Below are positions 45,618 through 55,410 of a stretch of DNA of 64,000 nt, piece by piece. The stretch is taken from the NCBI RefSeq assembly GCF_044502415.1, contig NZ_CP172402.1. One strand, 5' to 3'. The position numbers and the translations under genes were made by a program. Every line of letters starts with the position of its first letter. The first letter of the stretch is position 1. The notes below the pieces were generated by a model. It worked only from the letters and a program-made list of their open reading frames with translations. It did no database searches and had not been told where the DNA came from. This DNA comes from Haloimpatiens lingqiaonensis. GTDB lineage: Bacteria; Bacillota; Clostridia; Clostridiales; Clostridiaceae.

Positions 45618-45786
45618 CTCCGGGTAATATTTGTGTTGTAACTTATATTTTACACGGAAAAAGTCAGCGTGCCATATTTATTTTTTGGTAATAGTACCAA
45701 TTCAACTTTTTATTTTGCAGAAGTTAAGTAATTAATAAAAAATATTGTAAGCAATTCATTATTTAGATTTAATAAGGGGAAGTTAC

Positions 45787-45892
45787 CGTTAATTCAACTT
45801 TTGTAGTTATAAAATAATAATTGGTAATTAAAACTAGTTATTTATTTTATGTAGAATTTGAATTTATGTGAGAAAGTTGAGTAAACATTTAA
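45787..45892. repeat. MITE-like element, about 105 bp
   Basis: Left end TTCAACTTTTGTAGTTATAA and right end ATTTATGTGAGAAAGTTGAG are imperfect inverted repeats. It lies just upstream of the ABC importer. Confidence 0.65.
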
Positions 45893-45916
45893 ATTATTTG
45901 AGGAAGGATGTAGGAG

Positions 45917-47529
45917 ATGAATAAAAAGTTAAAAAGCAAGTTATTGACTTTAGTGTTGGCAGGAACAGTTATTTTTACTGCTGCTGGATGCGGATCAACT
46001 GCAGCAAAAAAGGTAGTGATGCTTCAAAGAGCACAGTAGCTAAGGGAGATAAAATTCAAGGAAAAAAAGAGGCAGATGTAATAAAGCTTGCAGGAGGAGA
46101 TTGGGGTGCTCCTAATCCATACAAGCATTACCAAAGAGGACCAGGATCTTTTAAGATGAGATTAGTGTTTGATGGTCTTATAGAAAAGGATGAAAAAGGC
46201 ATAATACCATGGCTTGCTGAAAGTTGGAAAGTAGAAAAGGAAGGAAAGGAATACGTATTTAAAATAAGAAAGGGAGTTAAGTGGCAGGATGGAAAAGAAT
46301 TAACTCCAGAGGATGTTAAGTTCTCCTTTGAGTATTTTGAGAAGAATCCACCAGTAAGTTATTCTTTAGCTGGTGGAAAAGGTAAAGGAACAAGCATAAT
46401 AAAGAGTATAGAGGTAGTAGATGGTGACAGTGTAAAAATAGCTGTTAATAAGCCTAATGTAACTCTATTACAAAAATTAGGTGATGTGAGAATAATACCA
46501 AAGCATATATGGGAAAATGTTAAGGATCCAAAGAACTTTAATGAAAAAGAATCACTTATAGGGTGCGGACCTTATATATGCGAAGAATACAACAAAGAAG
46601 CAGGTTCATACAAATTTAAAGCATTTAAAGATTACTGGAGAGGAAAAGCTGCTGTAGGAGAAATTCAATTTGTGCCTGTAAGTGACCCAGTGTTAGCCTT
46701 TGAAAAAGGTGATATAGATCAGTTTTCTCCATCTGCAGACGTAGTAAAAAGATATGAAAATAAGAAAGAATATAAAATATTTAAGGCACCAGCTTTCTGG
46801 GGATATAAGTTATCATTAAATATGGAAAAATGTCCAGAACTAAAAGAAAAAGAAGTTAGACAAGCTATGGCTTATTCTATAGACAAGAAGGAATTGATTG
46901 AAAAGGTTGCCAGAGGAGCAGCAGTTCCTGCCAGCGCAGGATATTTACCACAGGACCACATATGGTACAACAAAAACGTTAAAAACTATGACTTTAACAC
47001 AAATAAAGCAAAGGAACTTTTAAAGGATAAAAAACTATCCTTTGAATTGTTAATAGGAAATTCAAAACCTGAGATTAGAATAGCTGAACTTATGAAAATA
47101 AGTATGGAGAAATCAGGAATAGAGTTGAAGGTTAAAAGCGTAGATGGTAAAACTAGAGACGCAGCGGTTAAAAAAGGTGACTATCAATTATGTCTTATAG
47201 GTTATGGTGGTTGGGGAGGCGATGCTGACCAACTTAGAGGAATGTTTGCTTCAGGAAAAACTACAACTTTCTCAGGTATACCAGGATATTCAAATAAAGA
47301 AGTAAATGAGTTATGTGAAAAACAAGCAGTGCAGTTTGATGAAAAGGAAAGAAAAGATACTGTATTTAAATTACAAGAATTAATAAGCGAAGAAGTGCCA
47401 GTTATACCTATATACAACACCACAGGCTATACTGTATATAAGCCAGAAAAATATGATGGATGGATGTGTACATTTGATCACCATTGTTTAGAACATTGCA
47501 AATTATCTTATTTAAAGAGAGATAAATAG
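45917..47529 (+). pseudogene. Peptide/nickel-type ABC transporter substrate-binding lipoprotein, frameshifted
   Basis: A family 5 solute-binding protein. ATG 45917 follows TAGGAG and encodes a good lipoprotein signal (MNKKLKSKLL...FTAAGC, Cys 25), but the frame ends after 40 residues. The mature protein (KLAGGDWGAPNPYKHYQRG..., WLAESWKVEKEGKEYVFKIRKGVKWQDGKELTPEDVKFS) is in another frame from about 46012. One missing A in the six-A run 46006-46011 explains it. Without correction the protein would lack export. Corrected length is about 537 residues. It begins the importer operon. Confidence 0.85.
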
Positions 47530-47643
47530 TAAGGGGTCAGTCCCCTAGGAAGTTTTATATGGGGACTGATTTTTGAGTATTTTTAGATATTAATAGAGAT
47601 CATTGAGAGCTATTGGCGTTTTTTTAAGAAAGAGTGGGTTTTT

Positions 47644-48630
47644 ATGAGGAAAAAAAACTGCAATAAAAAAATAATGGGATATATATTAACATTCTTCTGC
47701 GTGTTGACTTTTAATTTTATGATCCCTAGGCTTATGCCTGGGGACCCCTTCACTTTTTTGTCTTCAGATGAGGGGGATGTAACCATAACTTACACTGAGG
47801 CACAAATAGAGAAATACAAGGCTTACTATGGATTAGATAAACCTTTGCCAGAGCAATATGCTAAATATATTAAGGATACTTTTAAAGGAAATTTAGGATA
47901 CAGCATTTATTATAATGATCAAGTTTTAAATATAATAAAAAGCAGAATAGGATGGACTGTGGGATTAGTTTTAATTTCTACATTTTTAAGTGCAGTTATT
48001 GGTTGTATTTTAGGCTGCATATCTGCTTGGTACAAAAATAAAAGGGGAGACGGAATCCTCTATTTTATTATGCTAGGATTTTCAGAAATACCCCCATTTT
48101 TAGTGGGAACGCTTTTTCTTTTTATATTGGCAGCCAAATATGGTCTATTTCCTTTAGCTGGTGCAACAGAAAGTTTCGCTGAGTATCCAAATAAATATGC
48201 ACAAATTAAGGATATAGTTCATCATGGATTTTTGCCAGTGTTAACTTTAACTATTTCAAATCTAGGTGGATTTTATTTACTATCTAGAAATTCCACTATA
48301 TCAGTGCTTTCAAAGGATTATATACAAACGGCAAAGGGTAAAGGACTTAGAAAGAGAACTATAGTTTTCAGACATGCACTTAGAAATGCTATTTTCCCTA
48401 TAATAACTAGAATATTTCTAAGTCTTGGAGCTATGATAGGAGGAGCTATTCTTGTAGAAAATGTATTTCAATATCCAGGTGTAGGAAAGCTTATGAAAGA
48501 GGCGGTTTTTGTGAGGGATTATCCATTAATTCAAGGAATATTTATATTGGTTACACTATTGGTACTTATAAGTAATTTTCTTTCAGATATAGTTTGCAAA
48601 AAGTTAGACCCAAGAATGAATGTGAATTAG
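47644..48630 (+). CDS. Peptide/nickel-type ABC transporter permease (DppB-like)
   Basis: A 328-residue permease with about six helices. The family features FMIPRLMPGDPF near the N-terminus, LDKPLPEQYAKYIKDTFKGNLGYSI and the EAA loop TAKGKGLRKRTIVFRHALRNAIFPIITR are all present. It pairs with the DppC-like permease directly downstream. RBS: AAGAAAGAGTGGG, rather weak. Confidence 0.93.
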   Translation: MRKKNCNKKIMGYILTFFCVLTFNFMIPRLMPGDPFTFLSSDEGDVTITYTEAQIEKYKAYYGLDKPLPEQYAKYIKDTFKGNLGYSIYYNDQVLNIIKSRIGWTVGLVLISTFLSAVIGCILGCISAWYKNKRGDGILYFIMLGFSEIPPFLVGTLFLFILAAKYGLFPLAGATESFAEYPNKYAQIKDIVHHGFLPVLTLTISNLGGFYLLSRNSTISVLSKDYIQTAKGKGLRKRTIVFRHALRNAIFPIITRIFLSLGAMIGGAILVENVFQYPGVGKLMKEAVFVRDYPLIQGIFILVTLLVLISNFLSDIVCKKLDPRMNVN

Positions 48631-48639
48631 GTGAATAGC

Positions 48640-49542
48640 ATGGAGATTAATAAATTATCTGTAGTAAAAAGAAAGTGTATAGAGATAAAAAGAAAATATA
48701 TAGGCACAAGTAGAAAAACTTTAGGAATAAGAGAAAGTAAAAGACTTAATATGTCTACTTCAGGAAAAATATCTTTAGGAATACTTATTTTATTATTAAT
48801 CATTGGTATATTTGCACCGGTTTTAAGCAAACATCCTTATAATATTCCATCAGGGGCAGCTCTTGAAGCTCCTACCAAGGCACATATTTTGGGAACAGAT
48901 GATTTGGGAATAGACCTATGGGCTCAAATATGTATTGGAACAAGAATAAGCATTATAGTTGGTTTTGGCACAGCATTATTGGCAGGAGTCGGTGGTGGAA
49001 TAATTGGAATCATATGTGGATATTATGGTGGTATAGTTGACAGGATACTTATGAGAATAACAGATATTATGATAATTCTTCCGGATCTTCCTTTAATGAT
49101 AATAATAGGGGCATTTTTTGGTCCAAGCATCTTCAATATTATTATAGTGCTCGGTTTATTTTCATGGACAACGCCCGCAAGGATAGTACGAGCTAAGGTT
49201 ATGTCTGTAACTAAAGAAGACTATATAATTGCAGCTAAAAGTTACGGGGGAGGTTTTTATCACATAACTAAAAGACATATATTGAGAGAAGTATTTCCAG
49301 TACTTATGGTTAGCATAATAAAATTAGTAAATAAGGCCATTATAGCAGAAGCTTCTCTTTCATTTTTAGGACTAGGAGATCCTAACTCAAAAAGTTGGGG
49401 AATAATACTTAACCATGCCATGGGTTTCCAAGGTATATACTTCACTGAGTATTGGAAGTGGTGGATAGTAAGTCCATTGGTGGCTATAACAGTTACAGTT
49501 ATGAGTATAGCTTTTTTAGGCAGAGAAATAGAAAAAATTTAA
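48640..49542 (+). CDS. Peptide/nickel-type ABC transporter permease (DppC-like)
   Basis: A 300-residue permease. ATG 48640 after TAGGTG is preferred to GTG 48631. A basic cytoplasmic N-terminus of about 40 residues precedes the first helix. HILGTDDLGIDLWAQICIGTRISIIVGFG and the EAA loop IIAAKSYGGGFYHITKRHILREVFPV are diagnostic. It is tightly coupled to the upstream permease and to the fused ATPase 12 bases downstream. Confidence 0.93.
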   Translation: MEINKLSVVKRKCIEIKRKYIGTSRKTLGIRESKRLNMSTSGKISLGILILLLIIGIFAPVLSKHPYNIPSGAALEAPTKAHILGTDDLGIDLWAQICIGTRISIIVGFGTALLAGVGGGIIGIICGYYGGIVDRILMRITDIMIILPDLPLMIIIGAFFGPSIFNIIIVLGLFSWTTPARIVRAKVMSVTKEDYIIAAKSYGGGFYHITKRHILREVFPVLMVSIIKLVNKAIIAEASLSFLGLGDPNSKSWGIILNHAMGFQGIYFTEYWKWWIVSPLVAITVTVMSIAFLGREIEKI

Positions 49543-49554
49543 GGTGGGGTTTTT

Positions 49555-51243
49555 ATGGAAAATATTTTAGAAGTAAAAGATTTATTTGTCACATATCATG
49601 GAGGCGTAGAGGCGGTTTCTAAGGTTAGTTTCCAGGTAAAAAAAGGTGAGACTTTGGGGATAATAGGTGAATCCGGTAGTGGCAAAAGTTCTATTGCTTT
49701 AGCTGTCATGGGACTTTTAAAGGATAAGGCAGATACTAAAGGTGAAATTTTATATGAAGATACGGATTTGAATTCATTAAATGACAGGGAACTTAATTTT
49801 TATAGATGGAATAAAGTATCTATGGTATTTCAAAATAGCTTGGATATACTGAATCCCGTTTTAGACATAAACACCCAAATTGCAGAGAGTATTATAGAAC
49901 ATCAAAATATAAGCAAATTAGAAGCCTATAGAAAGTCAGAGGAACTGTTAAAAATGGTTGGACTTCAGTCTCATTGGGGAAAGAAATATCCTCATATGCT
50001 TTCAGGAGGTATGCGTCAAAGAGTGCTTATAGCCATGGCTCTTGCTTGTGACCCTGAACTTTTATTAGTAGATGAGCCTACCACAGCTTTAGATCCTGTA
50101 AGTAAAAATGAAATAGTTAATTTAATAGGGAAGCTTCAAAAGGAAAAGGGATTTTCTATGATAGTAATATCTCATGATTTATCTGTAATTAACACCTTAT
50201 GTAGTAAAATAGAGGTTTTGTATAGAGGAAATGTATTAGAAGAGGGAATAGCTAAAGAAATATTAGATGAGCCTGCTCATACCTACACTAGAGGCCTTAT
50301 ATATTCTTCTTTAGAGCTAAACGTCTATCAAGATTTATGGGGTATAAGAGGAGTTTGTGAAGAAGGAAAAGATTCAGCTTGTGTATTTTATAGCAGATGC
50401 AATCAAAGGAAAGAGCAATGCTGTAGTTGTAGACCAACCCTAAAAAGTGTAGGTAAAAATAGAAAAGTGGCTTGCAATAGGGGTGGAATAATCACTTTAT
50501 TGGAAGCTAAAGATGTGAAGAAAACCTACATGCATAAGGAGAATCCTGTAGAAGCTTGTAAAGGCTGTAGTGTTAAAATAAGGAGCGGGGAAATAGTTAG
50601 TTTGATAGGGCAGTCCGGTTCAGGGAAAACTACCTTTGGTAAGATATTGTGTGGACTTTTGAAAGGTGATTCAGGAAGTGTAATTTTTGAAGGAGAAGAA
50701 GTACAGGGGAATAATGTAACTTGTAAGAAAAAAGGAATACAAATGGTATTTCAAGACCCATTGTCTTCAACTAATGGAAAACTAACAGTAGAAGAAGTGA
50801 TAAGGGAGCCTTTAGATATATTAAAAGATGGAGATAAGGAATATAGAAAGAGAAAAGTCATGGAATTATTGGAAGAGGTTCAACTTCCTAAGGAGGAGTA
50901 TTTTTTAAATAAAAAATGTAATGAATTAAGCGGCGGTCAAAGGCAAAGAATAGCCATAGCTAGAAGTTTAATACTAGAGCCTAAAGTATTAATAGCAGAT
51001 GAAATAAGTTCTATGCTGGATCCATCCACTAAAGCTAATATAACAAGATTACTAAAAGAACTTCAAAATAGAAAAGGATTTTCTATACTTTATATAACTC
51101 ATGATTTGTATTTAGCTAGAAAAATATCTGACAGAGTGCTGGTTATGACAGAGGGAAAAGTAGTAGAGCAAGGCAATGTGGTGAAAGTATTCCAAAGCCC
51201 AAGGGAAGAGTATACCAAAAAATTATTAGTTAATGCATTTTAA
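49555..51243 (+). CDS. Fused peptide/nickel-type ABC transporter ATPase (DppD-DppF-like)
   Basis: A 562-residue protein with two complete ATPase domains. The first (about 1-310) has Walker A GESGSGKSS, signature LSGGMRQRV, LLLVDEPTTALDP and a C-terminal cysteine-rich segment (CVFYSRCNQRKEQCCSCRP) like the Fe-S/Cys tail of DppD/OppD proteins. The second (about 320-562) has GQSGSGKTT, LSGGQRQRI and VLIADEISSMLDP. Usually these are two genes. Note ADE rather than DE-P in the second Walker B. It completes the importer operon; the substrate is unknown (peptide, nickel chelate or metallophore). Confidence 0.92.
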   Translation: MENILEVKDLFVTYHGGVEAVSKVSFQVKKGETLGIIGESGSGKSSIALAVMGLLKDKADTKGEILYEDTDLNSLNDRELNFYRWNKVSMVFQNSLDILNPVLDINTQIAESIIEHQNISKLEAYRKSEELLKMVGLQSHWGKKYPHMLSGGMRQRVLIAMALACDPELLLVDEPTTALDPVSKNEIVNLIGKLQKEKGFSMIVISHDLSVINTLCSKIEVLYRGNVLEEGIAKEILDEPAHTYTRGLIYSSLELNVYQDLWGIRGVCEEGKDSACVFYSRCNQRKEQCCSCRPTLKSVGKNRKVACNRGGIITLLEAKDVKKTYMHKENPVEACKGCSVKIRSGEIVSLIGQSGSGKTTFGKILCGLLKGDSGSVIFEGEEVQGNNVTCKKKGIQMVFQDPLSSTNGKLTVEEVIREPLDILKDGDKEYRKRKVMELLEEVQLPKEEYFLNKKCNELSGGQRQRIAIARSLILEPKVLIADEISSMLDPSTKANITRLLKELQNRKGFSILYITHDLYLARKISDRVLVMTEGKVVEQGNVVKVFQSPREEYTKKLLVNAF

Positions 51244-51306
51244 AAATTGTTAAATCTTTTTTATTGTGTTAATTCACTAGTTATGATACTATAAAATAGT
51301 AATTAA

Positions 51307-51352
51307 CAGGCGATGGAGATCCGCCATAACCGCTAAAATGCTGATGACTCCT
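51307..51352 (+). promoter_or_regulatory. Fluoride riboswitch (crcB motif)
   Basis: AGGCGATGGAGATCCGCC, then ATAACCGCT, AAATG, CTGATGACTCCTAC has the fluoride aptamer plan: GGCGATGG at the 5' end, a pseudoknot-forming loop and the 3' GCTGATG-CTCCTAC segment. The last bases are also the 5' arm of the following terminator. Confidence 0.9.
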
Positions 51353-51386
51353 ACACTTTATAAATTTAAGGTGTAGGAGTTTTTAT
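51348..51386 (+). terminator. Fluoride-controlled intrinsic terminator
   Basis: CTCCTACACTT pairs with AAGGTGTAGGAG (small bulge) and is followed by TTTTTAT. It overlaps the aptamer 3' end, so fluoride binding should prevent termination and switch on the antiporter. Confidence 0.88.
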
Positions 51387-51548
51387 ATTTTGATGATAAA
51401 TTGAGAAACTATAAAGTAAAAGTAGCTTCGATTTATCAAAAATGAAAATCTAAGAATAAGTGAGTATGTTAAAGAAAATTAAAGATTATGCAGGGCGTAT
51501 GTTATATTAAAAAATAAATTTAAATCAAAATATTAAGGGGGAAAGCAA

Positions 51549-52742
51549 ATGGCTCAGAGTATAGCAATTATAGTATTATTAGGTCTTTTAGTAAATTGGA
51601 TTTTCGAAAAGATGAAATTGCCGGGATTATTAGGAATGATAATTCTAGGTATACTTATTGGACCACATGTATTTAATATTGTATCTCCGAATTTGTTGAA
51701 TATTTCTGGGGATTTAAGAAAAATAGCTTTGATAGTTATTTTACTTAGAGCAGGGCTGGGTATAACTAAAGAGGAGCTTAAAAAAATAGGAGTTCCAGCA
51801 GCTAAACTAAGTTGTATACCTGGAATTTTAGAAGGATTCACCATAGCTTTTGTAGCATGGAAATTATTAAAAATACCATTTATAGAGGCGGGAATGTTAG
51901 GGTTTATTATTGCAGCAGTTTCACCAGCGGTGGTGGTTCCGCAAATGATAGGTTTCATAGAGAGAAGAAAGGGAATGAAAAAAGGCATTCCAATTCTTAT
52001 ACTGGCAGGAGCTTCCATAGATGACGTATTTGCCATAACTATATTTTCAACCTTTGCAGGATTTTACGGAGGAAAAAGTGTAAATATAGCTTTAAAGATT
52101 TTTAATATACCTATTTCCATTATACTTGGAATAGTTTTAGGAGTGATAACTGGCTTATTTTTATTAATATTATTTGCAAAAAACAATATTAATGATACCA
52201 AAAAAACTCTTATTGTATTGGCATTTTCTATATTGATGGTGTCCATTGAGGCCATTCTTAAAGGCAAAGTGGAGATAGCATCTCTTCTTGGAGTAATGGC
52301 ATTGGGGTATATAATTAATAATAAGGACACTAGACTAGGGGATACTTTATCTAGGTGTTTCAGTTTTATATGGATTTTTGCTCAAATTTTATTATTTGTA
52401 CTAGTGGGAGCAACGGTAAATATAGCTGTAGCTTTAAAAGCTGGTGCTATAGGAATTTTAATAATTGCACTTGGTCTTGTGGGAAGAAGCATAGGGGTTT
52501 GGATTTCACTTATGGGAACGAATTTAACTTTAAAGGAAAAGGTGTTTTGTGTTATAGCTTATACACCTAAGGCTACAGTTCAAGCGGCCATGGGAGCAGT
52601 TCCTTTATCCATGGGTGTGCCTTCAGGAGATGTGATACTCGCCATAGCAGTTTTGTCTATATTGATAACAGCACCTTTAGGAGCCATAGGTATAAAGGCT
52701 GCAGGTGAGAGGTTTTTAGATGAGGAAGAAAATATAATATAA
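51549..52742 (+). CDS. Cation/proton antiporter under fluoride control
   Basis: A 397-residue CPA-family antiporter with about twelve helices. It starts SIAIIVLLGLLVNWIFEKMKLPGLLGMIILGILIGP, the typical NhaP/KefB-like N-terminus, and has AGASIDDVFAITIFSTF, containing the paired acidic residues (DD) of the ion-binding helix. Antiporters are among the gene classes known behind fluoride riboswitches, where they are thought to help cells survive fluoride. It is preceded by GGGGGAAAG and is monocistronic with a terminator at 52843. Confidence 0.88.
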   Translation: MAQSIAIIVLLGLLVNWIFEKMKLPGLLGMIILGILIGPHVFNIVSPNLLNISGDLRKIALIVILLRAGLGITKEELKKIGVPAAKLSCIPGILEGFTIAFVAWKLLKIPFIEAGMLGFIIAAVSPAVVVPQMIGFIERRKGMKKGIPILILAGASIDDVFAITIFSTFAGFYGGKSVNIALKIFNIPISIILGIVLGVITGLFLLILFAKNNINDTKKTLIVLAFSILMVSIEAILKGKVEIASLLGVMALGYIINNKDTRLGDTLSRCFSFIWIFAQILLFVLVGATVNIAVALKAGAIGILIIALGLVGRSIGVWISLMGTNLTLKEKVFCVIAYTPKATVQAAMGAVPLSMGVPSGDVILAIAVLSILITAPLGAIGIKAAGERFLDEEENII

Positions 52743-52842
52743 TTTACATTATTGGATGAAATTAAATTATATCTATTATAAAGTGAAAATATATGTATAT
52801 TATTTACAGACGTTAATTGATAGCATATACTAATGAAAAAAA

Positions 52843-52881
52843 GAACGGTAATATGTAAAAACATACCGTTTTTTTTTTTTG
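52843..52881 (+). terminator. Intrinsic terminator after the antiporter
   Basis: AACGGTAATATGT and ACATACCGTT pair around AAAA, followed by eleven T. Confidence 0.85.
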
Positions 52882-52952
52882 GAACCCTGTATTTGACAAA
52901 AAAGTAATTAATAATATGGTATCATAAAGTAAACAAGCTTGTTTATTAAGTA

Positions 52953-53150
52953 ATCAACTTTTGCAGTTATAAAATAAAAATATAAAATTTGCAGGTAAGT
53001 AATAGGTAAGAGCTAAGAAGTAAAAGTTAAGGATAAAACTCTAAGAGTTTTTTGTAATTAATTTGTAAGAAATACTCTTTACTTTTTACATATTACTTCT
53101 TACCTTGTATAGTGTATGACTTAAAATTTATATGCGAAAGTTGAGTTAAG
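52953..53150. repeat. MITE-like element, about 200 bp
   Basis: Left end TCAACTTTTGCAGTTATAAA and right end TTATATGCGAAAGTTGAGTT are inverted repeats. The core (AGGTAAGTAATAGGTAAGAG, AAACTCTAAGAGTTTT, TTACTTCTTACCTTGTATA) matches that at 12459-12717. It ends just before the secreted-protein gene. Confidence 0.75.
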
Positions 53151-53186
53151 TATAATCAGAAAAACAAAAGGGGGTAAAGTAAAAAA

Positions 53187-53605
53187 ATGAATAAGTTTAA
53201 AAAATGTTAGTAACAGGAGTTTTATTTATGGGAATTACAATTTCTTTTAGTGCAAATACTGTGTTTGCAGCAAGTAACTGGGGCGAACATTGGGGAATGA
53301 CTTTAAATAAGTTTTGCATATCTGGTGGAGAAGGTGGTGGTAAAAACATGATGATTAGACATGATGATGTTACTCCTCGTATTTCATTAGAACGTATAGT
53401 AGGTGGGCCATCTTATTATGCCAAGTTATGTGCTGTAAATTCAAATAAACAACCTAGAACAAATAGAGTTCTTGCTAAGCAAGGTGGTGGAGCTGTAACT
53501 TTAACTGGTAATAGTATGTCTAGAGGGTATCAATATTATGTAGCAGGTCAAAACACCGTAGCGGAAAATGCATATAGATGGTCTTATGGAAGATTTGAAT
53601 GGTAA
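53187..53605 (+). CDS. Small secreted protein, possible DUF2712-like or bacteriocin-like
   Basis: The natural start is ATG 53187 after GGGGG, giving MNKFKK, but a run of six A (53199-53204) puts a stop in the next codons; one extra A would join MNKFKK to MLVTGVLFMGITISFSANTVFAA, a perfect signal peptide. The internal ATG 53204 gives a 133-residue version still with a hydrophobic core. The mature part (about 107 residues) is Gly/Ser/Asn-rich with two Cys, an IRHDDVTPRISLERI segment and an aromatic end WSYGRFEW. It heads a cluster of three ABC-2 type membrane proteins and an ATPase, so it may be the exported product or the target of an immunity pump. The family is not certain. Confidence 0.6.
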
Positions 53606-53729
53606 GTTAATACAAAAATATATTAATCATTTAAATTAATAGCAAATAGGTATTATATTAAATCCAAGGTATAGCTAATGTATTAAAAGGTTTTAATGCA
53701 TTAGCTACTTTAATGGAAGGAGTTAAAGT

Positions 53730-54551
53730 ATGTTAATAAATGAGGTGAAAAGGGCTATTAAGAGTAAAAAGTTTTTAGTTATCATTTTAATGGGACTAGC
53801 TATTCACTTATTAAGTGGATTCAAAGAAATAAAACCATATATATTTTTTAATTACAATGCTCCAGATTTAAATACACCTGAAGCTCAGGCAACTGCAAGA
53901 GCCATGGTGACAAAAGCACTTAACAAATATGATGTTTGGTTTAGCACAATGTATTTTTATATATTTGCAATGCCAATTTTATCAGCGTTTCCTTTTTCTT
54001 TATCACATTTAGAGGATAAAGAATTTGGAATGATTAAATGTATTGATGCTAGAGTGAATCACAAAAAGTATCTAAAAACAAAGGTATTAGTTAACGGCAT
54101 AGCTGGAGGACTTGCAGTGGCACTTCCAACGGTTATTTCTTCAATAATCGTTTCTATATTTTTTAAAGGGAGTATTAATGATTTTTCTGGCAAGGGTATC
54201 GACGGAGGGATATTTGCTCAACTGGTAATTGGTAATTTCCCATTATATATTATGATACATATATTCATTAATTTTATGTTTGGGTTTGCCTATGCACAAA
54301 TTGCGTTAGCAGTGTCTTCATTTATAAAGAATAAGATTGCAATAACCCTTTTTCCTTTTTTATTTTGGATTGGTGTAAGCACTATTTTTAGTGCACTGAA
54401 TATAAATCATTTTTCCCCAATGTTAATTAACCAGTTTCATGTAGTACCCGAAATATCTTTAGGTGAAATTATAATAGAACTTATAGCCATTACTGCTATT
54501 TTTGCAGTTCTATTTATGTTTAAGGCTAGAAAGAGGAATATATATGAGTAA
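53730..54551 (+). CDS. ABC-2 type membrane protein 1 of secreted-protein cluster
   Basis: A 273-residue protein with about six helices. The periplasmic-like loop YNAPDLNTPEAQATARAMV follows the first helix; SHLEDKEFGMIKCIDARVNHKKYLKTK is the cytoplasmic loop between helices 2 and 3. It resembles the permease half of small-peptide or bacteriocin-type ABC transporters but has no strong family signature I can name. RBS GGAAGGAG. It overlaps the next gene by 8 bases. Confidence 0.7.
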   Translation: MLINEVKRAIKSKKFLVIILMGLAIHLLSGFKEIKPYIFFNYNAPDLNTPEAQATARAMVTKALNKYDVWFSTMYFYIFAMPILSAFPFSLSHLEDKEFGMIKCIDARVNHKKYLKTKVLVNGIAGGLAVALPTVISSIIVSIFFKGSINDFSGKGIDGGIFAQLVIGNFPLYIMIHIFINFMFGFAYAQIALAVSSFIKNKIAITLFPFLFWIGVSTIFSALNINHFSPMLINQFHVVPEISLGEIIIELIAITAIFAVLFMFKARKRNIYE

Positions 54552-55410
54552 AAAATTCAAGAAGATGTTAAGGTTAACTAAAATTAATTTAGAAATGTCT
54601 GGTATTTTAGAAAAAATTGTTATATGCCTCATGGCATTTTCTTATGTTTTTTATAAATTTACTAGAAGTTTAAAGATGTATAAGGTGGCAAGTGGATATG
54701 ATATAAATTTTTGGGATGGTATTTTTAGACTAACAACATATCCCTCACTAGTGGTGTATTTATACTTTCCTATTATGATAGTTATAACAAGCAATTTATA
54801 TAAAAAAGGCCAGTATGCAAATTATATAGCAATTAGAAGTAGGGAGAAGGGTATACTTAAAGGCTCTAGGTTAGTAGCTAGCATAATTACATGCATATTG
54901 TCTACAGCAGCTATATTTTTGGTAATAATTTTTATAAGCTATGCTTATTTTGGATACAGCAGTAATTGGAGTTCTATAAGCCAAAACCTACAGGAAAGTA
55001 TTAAACTTGTGGGGAGGTTTTATGTAAGTAATTTTACTTTAGAATTAACACCAATGAAAGCTCTTTTAGTTTCTTTTCTGGAGATTACAACCACAGCTGT
55101 TATGCTTGTAACACTTAGGGACGTACTCCAAAGCCTTATAGACAAAAGACACCTAGCTAATTTGATTGTTTTTGTGTGGATAGTTATAAGCATTATAACT
55201 GTTTCATTTGATTTAAAAGAAGGATTCTTTAAGTTAGGTGATTATATAGGAGTTCATACATGCTCCATTTTGTTTTTTCACAGATTTAAACATTTTTCAT
55301 TTGCTAAGGTTACAATAGGACAATCACTTATTATGAATTTTTGTGCTTTAGCAGTATTAATTTTAGTTGATTTAATAATTTGGAGAAAGCTTGTGAGAGA
55401 TTATGATTAA
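54544..55410 (+). CDS. ABC-2 type membrane protein 2 (possible DUF2705)
   Basis: A 288-residue protein starting at ATG 54544 (MSKKFKKMLRL) within the end of the previous gene; the longer frame from 54502 is not supported. About six helices. NYIAIRSREKGILKGSRLVASI is the cytoplasmic loop, equivalent to the loop of its upstream paralogue-like neighbour. The overlap of 8 bases on both sides shows translational coupling. Function inferred: membrane part of an ABC exporter or immunity transporter. Confidence 0.7.
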   Translation: MSKKFKKMLRLTKINLEMSGILEKIVICLMAFSYVFYKFTRSLKMYKVASGYDINFWDGIFRLTTYPSLVVYLYFPIMIVITSNLYKKGQYANYIAIRSREKGILKGSRLVASIITCILSTAAIFLVIIFISYAYFGYSSNWSSISQNLQESIKLVGRFYVSNFTLELTPMKALLVSFLEITTTAVMLVTLRDVLQSLIDKRHLANLIVFVWIVISIITVSFDLKEGFFKLGDYIGVHTCSILFFHRFKHFSFAKVTIGQSLIMNFCALAVLILVDLIIWRKLVRDYD

